DNA from: Aeromicrobium wangtongii
GTDB taxonomy: Bacteria; Actinomycetota; Actinomycetes; Propionibacteriales; Nocardioidaceae
Direction of reading: 5' to 3'
DNA length: 64,000 nt
Assembly (NCBI RefSeq): GCF_024584515.1
Contig: NZ_CP102173.1
Coordinates: forward strand, 1,178,001 to 1,242,000
The translations under genes and the position numbers were made by a program. Of this stretch, positions 45,708 through 54,985 are shown piece by piece. Under the pieces are notes generated by a model. That model did not search any database, was not told the DNA's origin, and saw only the letters and a list, made by a program, of their open reading frames with translations. The stretch's first letter is position 1. The number at the start of each line of letters is the position of its first letter.

Positions 45708-47105
45708 TCACTCGTAGTCCGGGACCGGCGGCGGCGCGACCATGTGCGCGCGCTGCGCGAGGTAGACCGGCACGCCGAGCAGGAGGGCGATGCCGGCCAT
45801 GAGGAACGGCCCCCACACGACGTACCAGGAGTCGCCGTTGTTGCGTGAGTAGTAGATGAAGGCGATGGACGCGGCGAGGGACACCACGGCGACGGCGACG
45901 TCCCGCACGAAGTGGGCGGTGATGCCCAGCCGCCGGTCCCGGATGCGCCAGGAGATCTGCGCCAGGGCCGAGAAGCCGAACGGGATGGCCGCGGTGATCC
46001 CCGTCATCAGCACCAGCGTCGTGAAGACCGTGGCGCCGTCGGTGCCCAGGAAGCTCACGACGACAGCGACCGAGGCGAGCACGGCCGAGGCGAGGATGCC
46101 GACGAAAGGTGCCCCGTGCCGGTTGGTGCGGATGAACGCGGACGGGAACAACCGGTCGTCGGCCGCGGCACGTGGCATCTCCGCGCAGATCATCGTCCAG
46201 CCGTTGCTGGCGCCGAGCCCGGAGATGACGACCGCGGCCGCGACCAGGTCGCCCGGCCAGCTGCCGCCCAGGATGCTGCTGGCCGCGACCGCATAGGAGT
46301 CCTTGTTCTCCCCGAGCGAGAGGGACGAGGCCGGAACGATGCCGAAGACCGCGGTCAGGGAGAGCATGTACACGACCGCCGCGGACAGCGTCCCCAGCAC
46401 CGTGGCGCGGGGGATGTTGCGACGGGGGTCGCGGACCCGGGCAGCCGCGACGGCGGCGGTCTCGACCCCCAGGTACGTGAACAGGCAGATCGCCATCGCC
46501 CCGCCGATCGCGGAGACGCTGGAGTCGCCGCTGGTGTTCCACGGCGTGAAGTTGCCGGCCTGGACGAAGAACAGGCCGACGGTCGCGAGGAATACCAGCG
46601 GGATGAACTTGAGCACCGTGGTGACGACCTGGAACTCTCCCACGGTGCGGACCCCGGTGAGGTTGACCGCGGCCGGGATCCACAGGCAGGCCAGCGCGAT
46701 GAGGATGCTGACGCCGGTGTGTCCGCCCTTGTTGACGAAGTGCTCGACGTAGAAGACCCACCCCACGGCGATAGCTGCGTTCCCGGCGCAGGCGTCGATC
46801 CAGTACGACCAGGCATTGCCGAAGCCGACACCGTTGCCGAATGCGGTCCGGGAGTAGGCGTACAGCCCGCCGTCGGCCGGCATGCGGCGGCTCAGCGCCG
46901 CGAACAGCAGCGCGAAGGCGATCGCCGCCAGGCTGCCGATGGCCATCGCCACCAGGCTGATCGGCCCGAACCCGGCCAGGGAGTACGGCAGGCTGAAGAC
47001 GCCCACCCCGATGATCGTGCCGACGACGAGCGCCGTGGACTGGCCCAGCCCCATCTGGCGACCGGGCGCCGATTCGAGCTCCGGGTCCGACGCGGGCAGG
47101 CTCAT
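45708..47105 (-). CDS. APC-family amino-acid permease / antiporter
   Basis: 465 residues with about twelve membrane helices. It begins with GLGQSTALVVGTIIGVGVFSLPYSLAG, the unwound helix-1 motif that binds substrate in APC transporters. Resemblance is to the basic amino-acid/polyamine antiporter (ArcD-like) group, but no arc operon is nearby. The stop is one base from the stop of the convergent SGNH gene. ATG 47105 is chosen over TTG one codon upstream. Confidence 0.82.
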   Translation of the reverse strand: MSLPASDPELESAPGRQMGLGQSTALVVGTIIGVGVFSLPYSLAGFGPISLVAMAIGSLAAIAFALLFAALSRRMPADGGLYAYSRTAFGNGVGFGNAWSYWIDACAGNAAIAVGWVFYVEHFVNKGGHTGVSILIALACLWIPAAVNLTGVRTVGEFQVVTTVLKFIPLVFLATVGLFFVQAGNFTPWNTSGDSSVSAIGGAMAICLFTYLGVETAAVAAARVRDPRRNIPRATVLGTLSAAVVYMLSLTAVFGIVPASSLSLGENKDSYAVAASSILGGSWPGDLVAAAVVISGLGASNGWTMICAEMPRAAADDRLFPSAFIRTNRHGAPFVGILASAVLASVAVVVSFLGTDGATVFTTLVLMTGITAAIPFGFSALAQISWRIRDRRLGITAHFVRDVAVAVVSLAASIAFIYYSRNNGDSWYVVWGPFLMAGIALLLGVPVYLAQRAHMVAPPPVPDYE

Positions 47106-47173
47106 CAAATAACCTTACGGCGATCCGGCCTCGCCGCACGATCGCTGCAATTGCGCCCCAGGTGGGGGAAGGG

Positions 47174-47359
47174 CTACTCGGCGATGAAGGCGAGGATGTC
47201 GCCGTCGAGGGACTTCTGGTAGTCGCCGTAGATCCCGTGGGGCGCTCCGGGGTAGACGACCAGGCGGCCGTCCTTGACCAGGTCGATCGACTTCTGCGCG
47301 GCCGCGGCGATCGGGACGATCTGGTCGTCGTCGCCCTGGGCGATCATGATCGGCGACGG
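47174..47359 (-). pseudogene. C-terminal remnant of an alpha/beta-hydrolase (chloroperoxidase-like)
   Basis: About 60 codons on the minus strand read IAQGDDDQIVPIAAAAQKS, then YPGAPHGIYGDY and a normal stop. This matches the end of the cofactor-free haloperoxidase group, including the acid loop (GDDDQIVP) and the catalytic His (APHG). Immediately upstream the frame meets TGA, and no nucleophile elbow is found. The remnant might be read as a 57-residue protein from ATG 47347, but it lacks a complete active site. Confidence 0.65.
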
Positions 47360-47464
47360 TGCTCGAGCTCATGGCTGCACATCCTTGATCGTGTCGTCCC
47401 CACGGGCGGACGCGATGTTGTGTTCCCAGTATCACCATTTCCACGCCCCGTACCGCGTGGCTGC

Positions 47465-47493
47465 TTGATGTGGCAACGGGCCACATCTACCTT
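47465..47493 (+). promoter_or_regulatory. candidate promoter with palindrome in its spacer
   Basis: TTGATG (47465-47470), 17 bp, TACCTT (47488-47493). An exact inverted repeat GATGTGG / CCACATC (47467-47487) fills the space between the two boxes, where a repressor or MerR-like activator would bind. A second repeat (GCGACA-CCA-TGTCGC, 47499-47513) follows. The rest of 47360-47553 holds no other recognisable feature. Confidence 0.4.
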
Positions 47494-47553
47494 GTGACGC
47501 GACACCATGTCGCAGCACACCAGCACGTCGCGGTAGAACAAGCAAGGGGAACC

Positions 47554-48888
47554 ATGTCGTCACGTCTCTCGTCCCGCACCGCTCCCGCGGTCGCCCTCGC
47601 CAGCCTCGGCCTGCTGCTCGGCGGGCTCGCAGCCCCGGCCGGCGCCGCGACCGGCACCGGCAAGCTCAGCGGCACCGTGACCCTCGACGGCGGTGGCATC
47701 GGCTTCGCCAAGGTCCAGCTGTACCGCAACGTCATCAAGGGCCAGGAGTCCACCAAGCCGGTGCGGGTCAAGACCGACAACACCGACGGCCGCGGCCGCT
47801 ACTCCTTCACCGGCATCCCGGTGAAGAGCAGCTACAACTACACCCTGCTGGTGACCGACCGCACGGGCCGGACGGTCAAGACGTTCCGTCACGTCGACCC
47901 GGTGGCGGGCAAGAAGGTCACCAAGAACGTCCGCATGAAGGTCGCCGCCCTGCTGACCGGCACGGTCGTGCGCGCAGACGGCGGCTCGCCGGCGGACCTG
48001 ACCGTCGGGGTCGACATCGACACCATCGACCGTGGTGACGCCGGGCCCGACTTCGACATGTTCTTCCCCGAGCAGCGCGCCGCCGTCAAGGCCGATGGCT
48101 CGTTCACGCTGAGCGGCCTGCCGTCCGGCCCGGCCGGCACCTACCCCAACGTCAAGGTCTCGGGCGGCCCGTACGCCGAGCAGTGCTACGACTTCGTCGC
48201 CGTCCGCCTGGCCGACTGCGCACCCCAGGACCCCGCATCGCTGCAGCGTCAGCAGATCACCCTGGCCAAGGGCGAGGCGCGCACGCTGCCGAACGTGACC
48301 GTCACCAAGCTGACGCCTCCCGTCTCCCGGCTCACCGGCACCGTGACCGACACGTCCGGCACGCCGCTCAAGGGCATGCAGGTGACGGTCCGGGCGCTGC
48401 CCAGCGGCGAGGCCGAGGCCGGCGAGCCCGTGCTGACCCGTTCCAGCGGTGGGTTCACCTTCCCGAAGGTCCCTGCCGGCACCTATGTGGTGCGCGTCGA
48501 CGACCCCGACGGCGTGTGGGCCAAGCAGTACCTCGGCGGCGGCCTCAACCAGTGGGCGTCCCAGCGGGTCGTGGTCGCCGACGGCCGGCCCGTCCGGAAC
48601 GTCGACGTCCAGCTGAAGTCGACCGCCACCGTCAAGGTCGGCAGGAAGGCCGGCAAGGGCTCCGCGAAGGTGGCCGTGCTGATCACCCGCACACTGACCG
48701 GCAGCAAGCCGGGCGGCCGGGTCGTGCTGTCCCACGAGGGCCGCACCAAGGAAGCGACGGTCGTGGACGGCCGCGCCACCCTGACGCTGAAGGGCCTGCC
48801 CAAGGGCACCCAGAAGCTGCGGCTGACCTACTCGGGCACCAGCAGCACGGCGGGCTTCACGAAGACGGTCACCGTCAAGGTGCAGTGA
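47554..48888 (+). CDS. secreted multi-domain protein with Cna-B / carboxypeptidase-regulatory-like repeats
   Basis: 444 residues. The signal peptide runs to about residue 32 (AAPAGAAT), with no lipobox or sortase motif. At least three beta-sandwich repeats follow, each with a GTVT or GTVV start and a Gly-x-Tyr/Phe-x-Phe core (RYSFTGIP, SFTLSGLP, GFTFPKVPAGTY). The last ~80 residues resemble an Ig-like Big domain. A surface or secreted structural role is likely; the partner is unknown. Confidence 0.7.
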   Translation: MSSRLSSRTAPAVALASLGLLLGGLAAPAGAATGTGKLSGTVTLDGGGIGFAKVQLYRNVIKGQESTKPVRVKTDNTDGRGRYSFTGIPVKSSYNYTLLVTDRTGRTVKTFRHVDPVAGKKVTKNVRMKVAALLTGTVVRADGGSPADLTVGVDIDTIDRGDAGPDFDMFFPEQRAAVKADGSFTLSGLPSGPAGTYPNVKVSGGPYAEQCYDFVAVRLADCAPQDPASLQRQQITLAKGEARTLPNVTVTKLTPPVSRLTGTVTDTSGTPLKGMQVTVRALPSGEAEAGEPVLTRSSGGFTFPKVPAGTYVVRVDDPDGVWAKQYLGGGLNQWASQRVVVADGRPVRNVDVQLKSTATVKVGRKAGKGSAKVAVLITRTLTGSKPGGRVVLSHEGRTKEATVVDGRATLTLKGLPKGTQKLRLTYSGTSSTAGFTKTVTVKVQ

Positions 48889-48900
48889 CCGCGCCCGGGC

Positions 48901-50145
48901 TCAGACCAGGTAGTGGAACAGCGTGCTGCCGGGCTCGACGCGCTCGACGCCCAGCGAACTGTCGTCCAGGCGGGCCAGCAGCCCGTCCAGGTCGGACGCC
49001 CGCGCCAGCTCGACGCCGATCAGCGCGGGCCCGGTGTCGCGGTTGTTGCGCTTGACGTAGTCGAACAACGTGATGTCGTCGTCGGGGCCCAGGATCTCGT
49101 CGAGGAAGCGGCGCAGCGCGCCGGGCTCCTGCGGGAAGCTCACCAGGAAGTAGTGCTTCAGGCCCTGGTGGATCAGTGAGCGCTCGAGGACCTCGCCGTA
49201 CCGGCTGATGTCGTTGTTGCCGCCCGACAGCACGCACACGACGGTCGAGCCCGGCGTCAGGTCGATCCGGTTGTCGAGCGCAGCGGTGGCGAGCGCGCCC
49301 GCGGGCTCGGCGATGATGCCGTCGGACTGGTACAGCCGCAGCATCTCGGTGCAGACGTGTCCTTCGTCGACCGTGATGAGCTGGGCACCGCCGTCGCGCA
49401 CCAGCGGGAAGGTGTACGAGCCGGCGGTCGCGACCGCCGCTCCGTCCACGAACGGGTCCGTCGCGGCCAGCGGCACGGGCGCGCCGGCGTCGAGGGCCGC
49501 TGCCATCGATGCGGCCCCGGCCGGCTCGACCCCCACGAGGCGGGTGCCCGGGTGGCGCTCGGACATCCAGGCGGACACGCCGGCGATCAGGCCGCCACCG
49601 CCGACCGGGACGACCAGCACGTCCGGCGCCGATCCGAGCTGCTCGACGATCTCGACCGCGACGGTTCCCTGACCGGCGATCGTGCGCGGGTCGTCGAAGG
49701 CCGGCACGAGGACAGCACCGGTCTCGGTGGCGTCCAGGGTGGCCGCGACGAAGGCCTCGTCGTAGGAGTCGCCGCTGACGATGACCTCGACGTTGTCGCC
49801 GCCGAGCGCCGCGATCCGGTCGCGCTTCTGGCGCGGTGTCGTGCCCGGCACGAAGATGCGTCCGCGGACCCCGAGGGTCGAGCAGGCCAGCGCGACGCCC
49901 TGTGCGTGGTTGCCGGCGCTGGCGCACACCACGCCACGGGCCTGCGCGTCGTCGTCGAGCTGCACGATGAAGTTGTAGGCGCCGCGGATCTTGTACGACC
50001 GGACCGGCTGCAGGTCCTCGCGCTTGAGCCACACCTCGCACCCGGTCAGCTGGGACAGTCGCGTGCTGCGCACCAGGGGAGTCGTCTCGATGACGGGGGC
50101 GATCCGGGGGAGGGAGGACTCGACGTCGTCGGCGGTGGTGGTCAT
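48901..50145 (-). CDS. ilvA: threonine ammonia-lyase (threonine dehydratase)
   Basis: 414 residues. The PLP lysine is Lys52 in VRSYKIRGAYNF, the phosphate loop reads VPVGGGGLIAGV, and residues about 330-414 form one ACT-like regulatory region (HYFLVSFPQEPGALRRFL). It makes 2-oxobutanoate for isoleucine. A single regulatory repeat is the shorter actinobacterial form. The open frame extends upstream, but ATG 50145 fits the family. It is convergent with the secreted protein gene. Confidence 0.92.
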   Translation of the reverse strand: MTTTADDVESSLPRIAPVIETTPLVRSTRLSQLTGCEVWLKREDLQPVRSYKIRGAYNFIVQLDDDAQARGVVCASAGNHAQGVALACSTLGVRGRIFVPGTTPRQKRDRIAALGGDNVEVIVSGDSYDEAFVAATLDATETGAVLVPAFDDPRTIAGQGTVAVEIVEQLGSAPDVLVVPVGGGGLIAGVSAWMSERHPGTRLVGVEPAGAASMAAALDAGAPVPLAATDPFVDGAAVATAGSYTFPLVRDGGAQLITVDEGHVCTEMLRLYQSDGIIAEPAGALATAALDNRIDLTPGSTVVCVLSGGNNDISRYGEVLERSLIHQGLKHYFLVSFPQEPGALRRFLDEILGPDDDITLFDYVKRNNRDTGPALIGVELARASDLDGLLARLDDSSLGVERVEPGSTLFHYLV

Positions 50146-50197
50146 GGTGGTGCCAAGGTATCGGGACGGTTGCGGCCCGCCGTGATGGGATGCAGGT

Positions 50198-50983
50198 ATG
50201 AGTGGTGGGGCCAGAGGTGACGTCGTGTCCCGTCTGAGGGCTGCCGGCAGCGTCTTCGCCGAGGACGAGGCCGCGGTGCTGCGCGCCGCCGCCTCGACAC
50301 CGGCGGAGCTGGAGCGGCTCGTCTCGCGGCGCGTGCTCGGGGAGCCGCTCGAGGTCATCGTCGGCTGGGCCGACTTCCGCGGGCTGCGGATCGGGGTCGA
50401 GCCCGGGGTGTTCGTGCCGCGGGCCCGCACCGGTGTGCTCGTCGACGTGGCGACGCCGCTGCTGCGGCCGGGATCGGTCGTGGTCGACCTGTGCTGCGGG
50501 ACGGGCGCGGTCGGGGTCGCGCTGCACGACCGTCAGCCGGCGATCACGCTGCATGCCACCGACATCGAGCCGGCAGCGGTTCGGTGCGCCCGCGCCAACG
50601 TCGAGCCGATCGGTGGGGTGGTCTGGCAGGGCGATCTGTTCGCAGCCCTGCCCGCGTCGCTGCGCGGCGCCGTGGACGTCCTGGTGGTCAACGCCCCGTA
50701 CGTCCCCTCGGACGCCATCGGCCTGATGCCGCCGGAGGCCCGCGAGCACGAGCCGCGCGTGGCGCTGGACGGGGGAGCCGACGGGGTGGACATCCACCGG
50801 CGGGTCGCGGCCGGCGCCCGGCAGTGGCTGGCTCCCGCGGGACGGCTGATCGTCGAGACCAGCGGGCGGCAGGCGGCACTGACGTCCGCTGCCTTCGAGG
50901 CGGCCGGGCTGACGGCGCGAGTCGTGACGGACGAGGACATCGACGGGACCGCGGTGGTCGGCGCGACCGTCGTACCCGCCTGA
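50198..50983 (+). CDS. PrmC/HemK-like SAM-dependent methyltransferase
   Basis: 261 residues. An N-terminal helical part is followed by the SAM motif VVDLCCGTGAVGVAL and the catalytic block VNAPYVPSDAIGLMPPEAR, where HemK enzymes carry NPPY. The N-A-P-Y change and the EHEPRVALDGGADGVD stretch place it in the PrmC-like paralogue group rather than the release-factor enzyme itself. The substrate is probably a glutamine side chain or a small molecule, and is not settled. It is 12 bp before recQ. Confidence 0.78.
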   Translation: MSGGARGDVVSRLRAAGSVFAEDEAAVLRAAASTPAELERLVSRRVLGEPLEVIVGWADFRGLRIGVEPGVFVPRARTGVLVDVATPLLRPGSVVVDLCCGTGAVGVALHDRQPAITLHATDIEPAAVRCARANVEPIGGVVWQGDLFAALPASLRGAVDVLVVNAPYVPSDAIGLMPPEAREHEPRVALDGGADGVDIHRRVAAGARQWLAPAGRLIVETSGRQAALTSAAFEAAGLTARVVTDEDIDGTAVVGATVVPA

Positions 50984-50995
50984 CACCATGCGGGT

Positions 50996-53107
50996 ATGCC
51001 TTCTGCGACCACCACCGAGTCCGATGCCACGACAGCGCTGCGCCGCCTCACCGGCCGCGACGACGCGGTGTTCCACGACGGGCAGCTCGAGGCCATCCAG
51101 GCGCTGGTCGACGGACACCGCCGCGCGCTCGTCGTGCAGCGCACCGGCTGGGGCAAGTCGGCGGTGTACTTCATCTCGACCCTGCTGCTGCGCCAGCGCG
51201 GGGCCGGTCCGACCCTGCTGGTCTCGCCGCTGCTCGCACTGATGCGCGACCAGGTCGCTGCCGCGGAGCGAGCCGGGGTGCGGGCCGTCGCGATCAACTC
51301 GGCCAATCCCCACGAGTGGGACGAGACCCGCGCCAAGCTGGCCGCCGACGAGGTCGACATCCTGCTGGTCTCGCCCGAGCGGCTCAACAACCCGCGGTTC
51401 CGTGACGAGCAGCTGCCGGCCCTGGTCGAGCGGATGGGCATGCTGGTGGTCGACGAGGCGCACTGCATCTCGGACTGGGGTCACGACTTCCGACCCGACT
51501 ACCGCCGGCTGGCCGAGCTCATCGCGCAGCTGCCCGCCGACCTGCCCGTGCTGGCGACGACCGCGACGGCCAATGCCCGGGTGGTGACCGATGTCGCCGA
51601 GCAGCTCGGCGCGGAGGGCGACGTCCTGACCATCCGTGGCTCGCTGGCCCGCACCTCGCTGCGCCTCGGCGTGCTCGAGCTGCCCGGCGCGCGCGATCGT
51701 CTCGGCTGGCTGCTGAGCCATCTCGCCGAGCTGCCGGGCAGCGGCATCATCTACGCCCTGACGGTCTCGGCGGCCGAGGACACCGCCCGGCTGCTGCGCG
51801 AGGGCGGGCACGCGGTGCGCGCCTACACCGGCCGCACCGATCCGGAGGAGCGCGAGCAGCTCGAGGGGCAGCTGAAGGCCAATGAGCTCAAGGCGCTCGT
51901 CGCGACCAGCGCCCTCGGCATGGGGTTCGACAAGCCCGATCTCGGCTTCGTCATCCACCTCGGCGCCCCGTCGTCACCGGTGGCCTACTACCAGCAGCTG
52001 GGCCGTGCCGGCCGTGCGACCGAGAGCGCCGACGTCCTGCTGCTGCCCGGCCGCGAGGACAAGGACATCTGGCAGTACTTCGCGACGTCCTCGATGCCCA
52101 GCGAGGAACGGGCCGCGGCCGTCATCGGCGAGCTCGGCGACACGCCGCTGTCGACGCCGGCCCTGGAGGCGCGGGTCAACCTGCGCCGTACCCCGCTGGA
52201 GCTGTTGCTGAAGGTGCTGGACGTCGACGGCGCCGTCCGGCGGGTGCAGGGCGGCTGGGTCGCGACCGGTGAGCCGTGGGTCTACGACCGCGAGCGGTAC
52301 GAGCGCATCGCGCAGGCCCGGGCGGCCGAGCAGCAGTCGATGCTGACGTACGAGCACGACTCGCGCTGCCGCATGGAGATGCTGCAGCTCGACCTGGACG
52401 ATGCGAGCGCGGCTCCGTGCGGACGCTGCGACAACTGCGCCGGGCCCTGGTTCCCGACCGGTGTCGACGCCGGTGCGACCCAGGCCGCGTCGGGGACGCT
52501 CGACAAGGTGGGCGTCGAGATCGAGCCGCGCGCCCAGTGGCCCACCGGCGCCGAGCGGCTCGGGGTCGAGGCCAAGGGCAAGATCCCGGTCGACGACCGC
52601 GCCGAGAGCGGACGGGCCGTGGCCCGCCTGACCGATCTGGGCTGGGGTGGCGTCCTGCGTGAGCTGTTCGCCGCCGGGGCGCCGGACGGGCCGATCTCCG
52701 ACGAGCTGCTCGGGGCGTGCGTGCGGGTGCTGAAGGACTGGAACTGGGCGCAGCGGCCGGTGGCGGTCGTCAGCGTGCCGTCGCGGTCCAAGCCGCAGCT
52801 GGTCGACTCGATGGCCCGCGGCATCGCCCGCATCGGCCGCCTGCAGGACCTCGGCACGATGGACCTGGTGGGCGAGGGGGCGCGCAGCGGTCCGGGTGGC
52901 AACAGCGCGTACCGGCTGGCCGACGTGTGGGGTCAGCTCGCGGTCGGGCCCGCCATGGCCGAAGGGCTGCGGTCGCTGGGCGGGCAGCCCGTCCTGCTGA
53001 TCGACGACCGCGTCGACAGCCGGTGGACCCTGACGGTCGCCGCCCGCGAGCTGCGCCGGGCCGGGGCCGGCTCCGTGCTGCCCCTGGTGCTCGCGCAGAT
53101 GGGGTAG
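50996..53107 (+). CDS. recQ: RecQ-family helicase fused to a phosphoribosyltransferase-like domain
   Basis: 703 residues. The motor has Walker A QRTGWGKSAVYF (Gly51-Ser55), DEAH at about 153 (VVDEAHCISDWGHDFRP) and the motif VI region QLGRAGRA. Zinc-binding cysteines are near 458 and 475-481 (CGRCDNC). In place of RQC winged-helix and HRDC domains, the last ~130 residues resemble a phosphoribosyltransferase: VAVVSVPSRSKPQLVDSMA and the PRPP-loop-like VLLIDDRVDSRWTLTVAA. The helicase unwinds DNA; the role of the added domain is unknown. Confidence 0.85.
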   Translation: MPSATTTESDATTALRRLTGRDDAVFHDGQLEAIQALVDGHRRALVVQRTGWGKSAVYFISTLLLRQRGAGPTLLVSPLLALMRDQVAAAERAGVRAVAINSANPHEWDETRAKLAADEVDILLVSPERLNNPRFRDEQLPALVERMGMLVVDEAHCISDWGHDFRPDYRRLAELIAQLPADLPVLATTATANARVVTDVAEQLGAEGDVLTIRGSLARTSLRLGVLELPGARDRLGWLLSHLAELPGSGIIYALTVSAAEDTARLLREGGHAVRAYTGRTDPEEREQLEGQLKANELKALVATSALGMGFDKPDLGFVIHLGAPSSPVAYYQQLGRAGRATESADVLLLPGREDKDIWQYFATSSMPSEERAAAVIGELGDTPLSTPALEARVNLRRTPLELLLKVLDVDGAVRRVQGGWVATGEPWVYDRERYERIAQARAAEQQSMLTYEHDSRCRMEMLQLDLDDASAAPCGRCDNCAGPWFPTGVDAGATQAASGTLDKVGVEIEPRAQWPTGAERLGVEAKGKIPVDDRAESGRAVARLTDLGWGGVLRELFAAGAPDGPISDELLGACVRVLKDWNWAQRPVAVVSVPSRSKPQLVDSMARGIARIGRLQDLGTMDLVGEGARSGPGGNSAYRLADVWGQLAVGPAMAEGLRSLGGQPVLLIDDRVDSRWTLTVAARELRRAGAGSVLPLVLAQMG

Positions 53108-53139
53108 CGACTTCCGGCAACGTGGGTACGTTGGAACAC

Positions 53140-54150
53140 ATGGAGCATCGATACCTCGGCAACAGCGGTCTCAAGATCTCGGAGATCGCCTACGGCAACT
53201 GGCTCACCCACGGATCGCAGGTCGAGGAGGACGCTGCGACGGCCTGCGTGAGGCAGGCCCTCGAGGAGGGCATCACCACCTTCGACACCGCCGACGTGTA
53301 CGCCAACACGAAGGCCGAGTCGGTGCTCGGCCGGGCGCTCGCCGGCCAGCGGCGCGAGTCGCTGGAGATCTTCACCAAGGTCTACTGGCCCACCGGACCC
53401 GGCGGGCCCAATGACTCGGGACTGTCGCGCAAGCACATCATGGAGTCGATCAACGGCTCCCTGACGCGGCTGCAGACCGACTACGTCGATCTGTACCAGG
53501 CGCACCGCTACGACGTCGAGACCCCGCTCGAGGAGACGATGCAGGCCTTCGCCGACGTCGTCAGGTCTGGCAAGGCCCTGTACATCGGCGTCTCGGAGTG
53601 GACCGCCGACCAGATCCGCGAGGGCCAGGCGCTCGCGCAGCAGCTGGGATTCTCGCTGATCTCCAGCCAGCCGCAGTACTCGATGCTGTGGCGGGTCATC
53701 GAGGAGGAGGTCGTCCCCACGTGTGAGGAGCTCGGCCTCGGCCAGATCGTCTGGTCGCCCATCGCGCAGGGCGTGCTGACCGGCAAGTACAAGCCCGGAC
53801 AGTCCGTGCCGGAGGGCTCGCGGGCCACCGACGAGCACGGCGGTTCGCAGAACATCAGCCGGTGGCTGCGCGAGGACGTCCTGGAGGCCGTCCAGCGCCT
53901 CGAGCCCATCGCGCAGGCGGCCGACATCACGATGGCGCAGCTCGCCGTCGCGTGGGTGCTGCGGCACCCGAACGTGTCCGCCGCGATCATCGGGGCCTCG
54001 CGTCCCGAGCAGGTCACCGACAACGCGAAGGCCTCCGGGATCGTGCTGGGCGATGACGTCATGGCCGCGATCGACGACGCCCTGGGCGATGTCGTGGTGC
54101 GTGACCCCTCGCTGACCGCGAAGCAGGCACCCGTCACCCGTCCCACCTGA
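53140..54150 (+). CDS. aldo/keto reductase (Kv-beta-like)
   Basis: 336 residues. The barrel holds the catalytic set: Asp in TFDTADVYAN, Tyr within the same motif, Lys in IFTKVYW and His in YQAHRYD. SQPQYSMLWR and the NADPH-binding end ASRPEQVTDNAKA fit the AKR group related to potassium-channel beta subunits. It reduces a carbonyl with NADPH; the substrate is unknown. ATG 53140 is taken, as the open frame upstream lies in recQ. Confidence 0.87.
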   Translation: MEHRYLGNSGLKISEIAYGNWLTHGSQVEEDAATACVRQALEEGITTFDTADVYANTKAESVLGRALAGQRRESLEIFTKVYWPTGPGGPNDSGLSRKHIMESINGSLTRLQTDYVDLYQAHRYDVETPLEETMQAFADVVRSGKALYIGVSEWTADQIREGQALAQQLGFSLISSQPQYSMLWRVIEEEVVPTCEELGLGQIVWSPIAQGVLTGKYKPGQSVPEGSRATDEHGGSQNISRWLREDVLEAVQRLEPIAQAADITMAQLAVAWVLRHPNVSAAIIGASRPEQVTDNAKASGIVLGDDVMAAIDDALGDVVVRDPSLTAKQAPVTRPT

Positions 54151-54166
54151 TCGATACAGTGCCGAC

Positions 54167-54985
54167 ATGACCACCTTGCGCGATGTCGTGTCGGTCCTCG
54201 ACGGTCTCTACGACCCCGCCTGGGCCGATGACTGGGACGCCGTGGGCACCGTCGTGGGCGATCCCCATGCTCCGGTCGCGAAGGTGCTGTTCGCCGTCGA
54301 CCCGGTGACCGCGGTCGTCGACGAGGCCGTGGCCTGGGGTGCGGACCTGGTCGTGGTCCACCACCCGCTGTGGCTCAAGGGCGTCACGTCGGTGGCCGCG
54401 GACTCGCCGAAGGGTCGGGTGGTCCACACCCTGATCAGCAACGGCATCGGGCTGCACACGTGCCACACGAACGCCGACTGCCCGCCGCGCGGCGTGTCGG
54501 AGTCGATGGCGTTCGCACTCGGCGTCGGGGACGTCCGGCCGCTCGAGGCCGATGACGACCCGGCCCGGGGCAGCGGCCGCATCGGCACCCTCGACGAGCC
54601 GATGCCGCTGCACCGGTTCGCGCAGCGGGTGGCCGAACGCCTTCCGTCGCACCACAGCGCGATCCGGATCGCCGGCGATGCCGACCGCATGATCACGACC
54701 GTCGCCCTGTGCGGCGGTTCCGGGGACTTCCTGCTCTCCACCGCCCAGGCGGAGGGCGCCGACGTCTACGTGACGTCCGACCTGCGGCACCACCCGGTGA
54801 GTGAGCACATGGAGCAGCCGGACGCGTGCGCCGTGGTCGATGTCCCGCACTGGTCGGCCGAGTGGACGTGGCTGCCGGTGGCCGCCGATGCGTTGAGTGC
54901 CAGCCTGTCCGACATCGAGGTGCGGATCTCCACCACGGTGACCGATCCATGGACGGCGCACCTGCCGGGTACGGTGTCTTTGTGA
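54167..54985 (+). CDS. Nif3-like dinuclear metal-centre protein
   Basis: 272 residues. The two-metal signature is present: VVVHHPLWLKGV with paired histidines near 64, HTCHTNAD, and a C-terminal His/Asp cluster (TSDLRHHPVSEHM). The family is widespread, and some members are GTP cyclohydrolase-like. It heads a three-gene operon with a zinc-ribbon protein and an RNase H fusion; the first pair share a GTGA overlap. Function in this organism is unknown. Confidence 0.88.
   Translation: MTTLRDVVSVLDGLYDPAWADDWDAVGTVVGDPHAPVAKVLFAVDPVTAVVDEAVAWGADLVVVHHPLWLKGVTSVAADSPKGRVVHTLISNGIGLHTCHTNADCPPRGVSESMAFALGVGDVRPLEADDDPARGSGRIGTLDEPMPLHRFAQRVAERLPSHHSAIRIAGDADRMITTVALCGGSGDFLLSTAQAEGADVYVTSDLRHHPVSEHMEQPDACAVVDVPHWSAEWTWLPVAADALSASLSDIEVRISTTVTDPWTAHLPGTVSL

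Noticed and set aside
47115-47486. A 123-codon minus-strand gene over the hydrolase remnant
   Set aside because: Its frame differs from the one that reads as hydrolase; it is a shadow of the remnant.
48875-51958. Very long minus-strand frame (1027 codons) across ilvA, the methyltransferase and recQ
   Set aside because: It is an antisense shadow of high-GC codons, with Arg/Gly/Asp-rich composition and no domain sense; the three sense genes have clear motifs.
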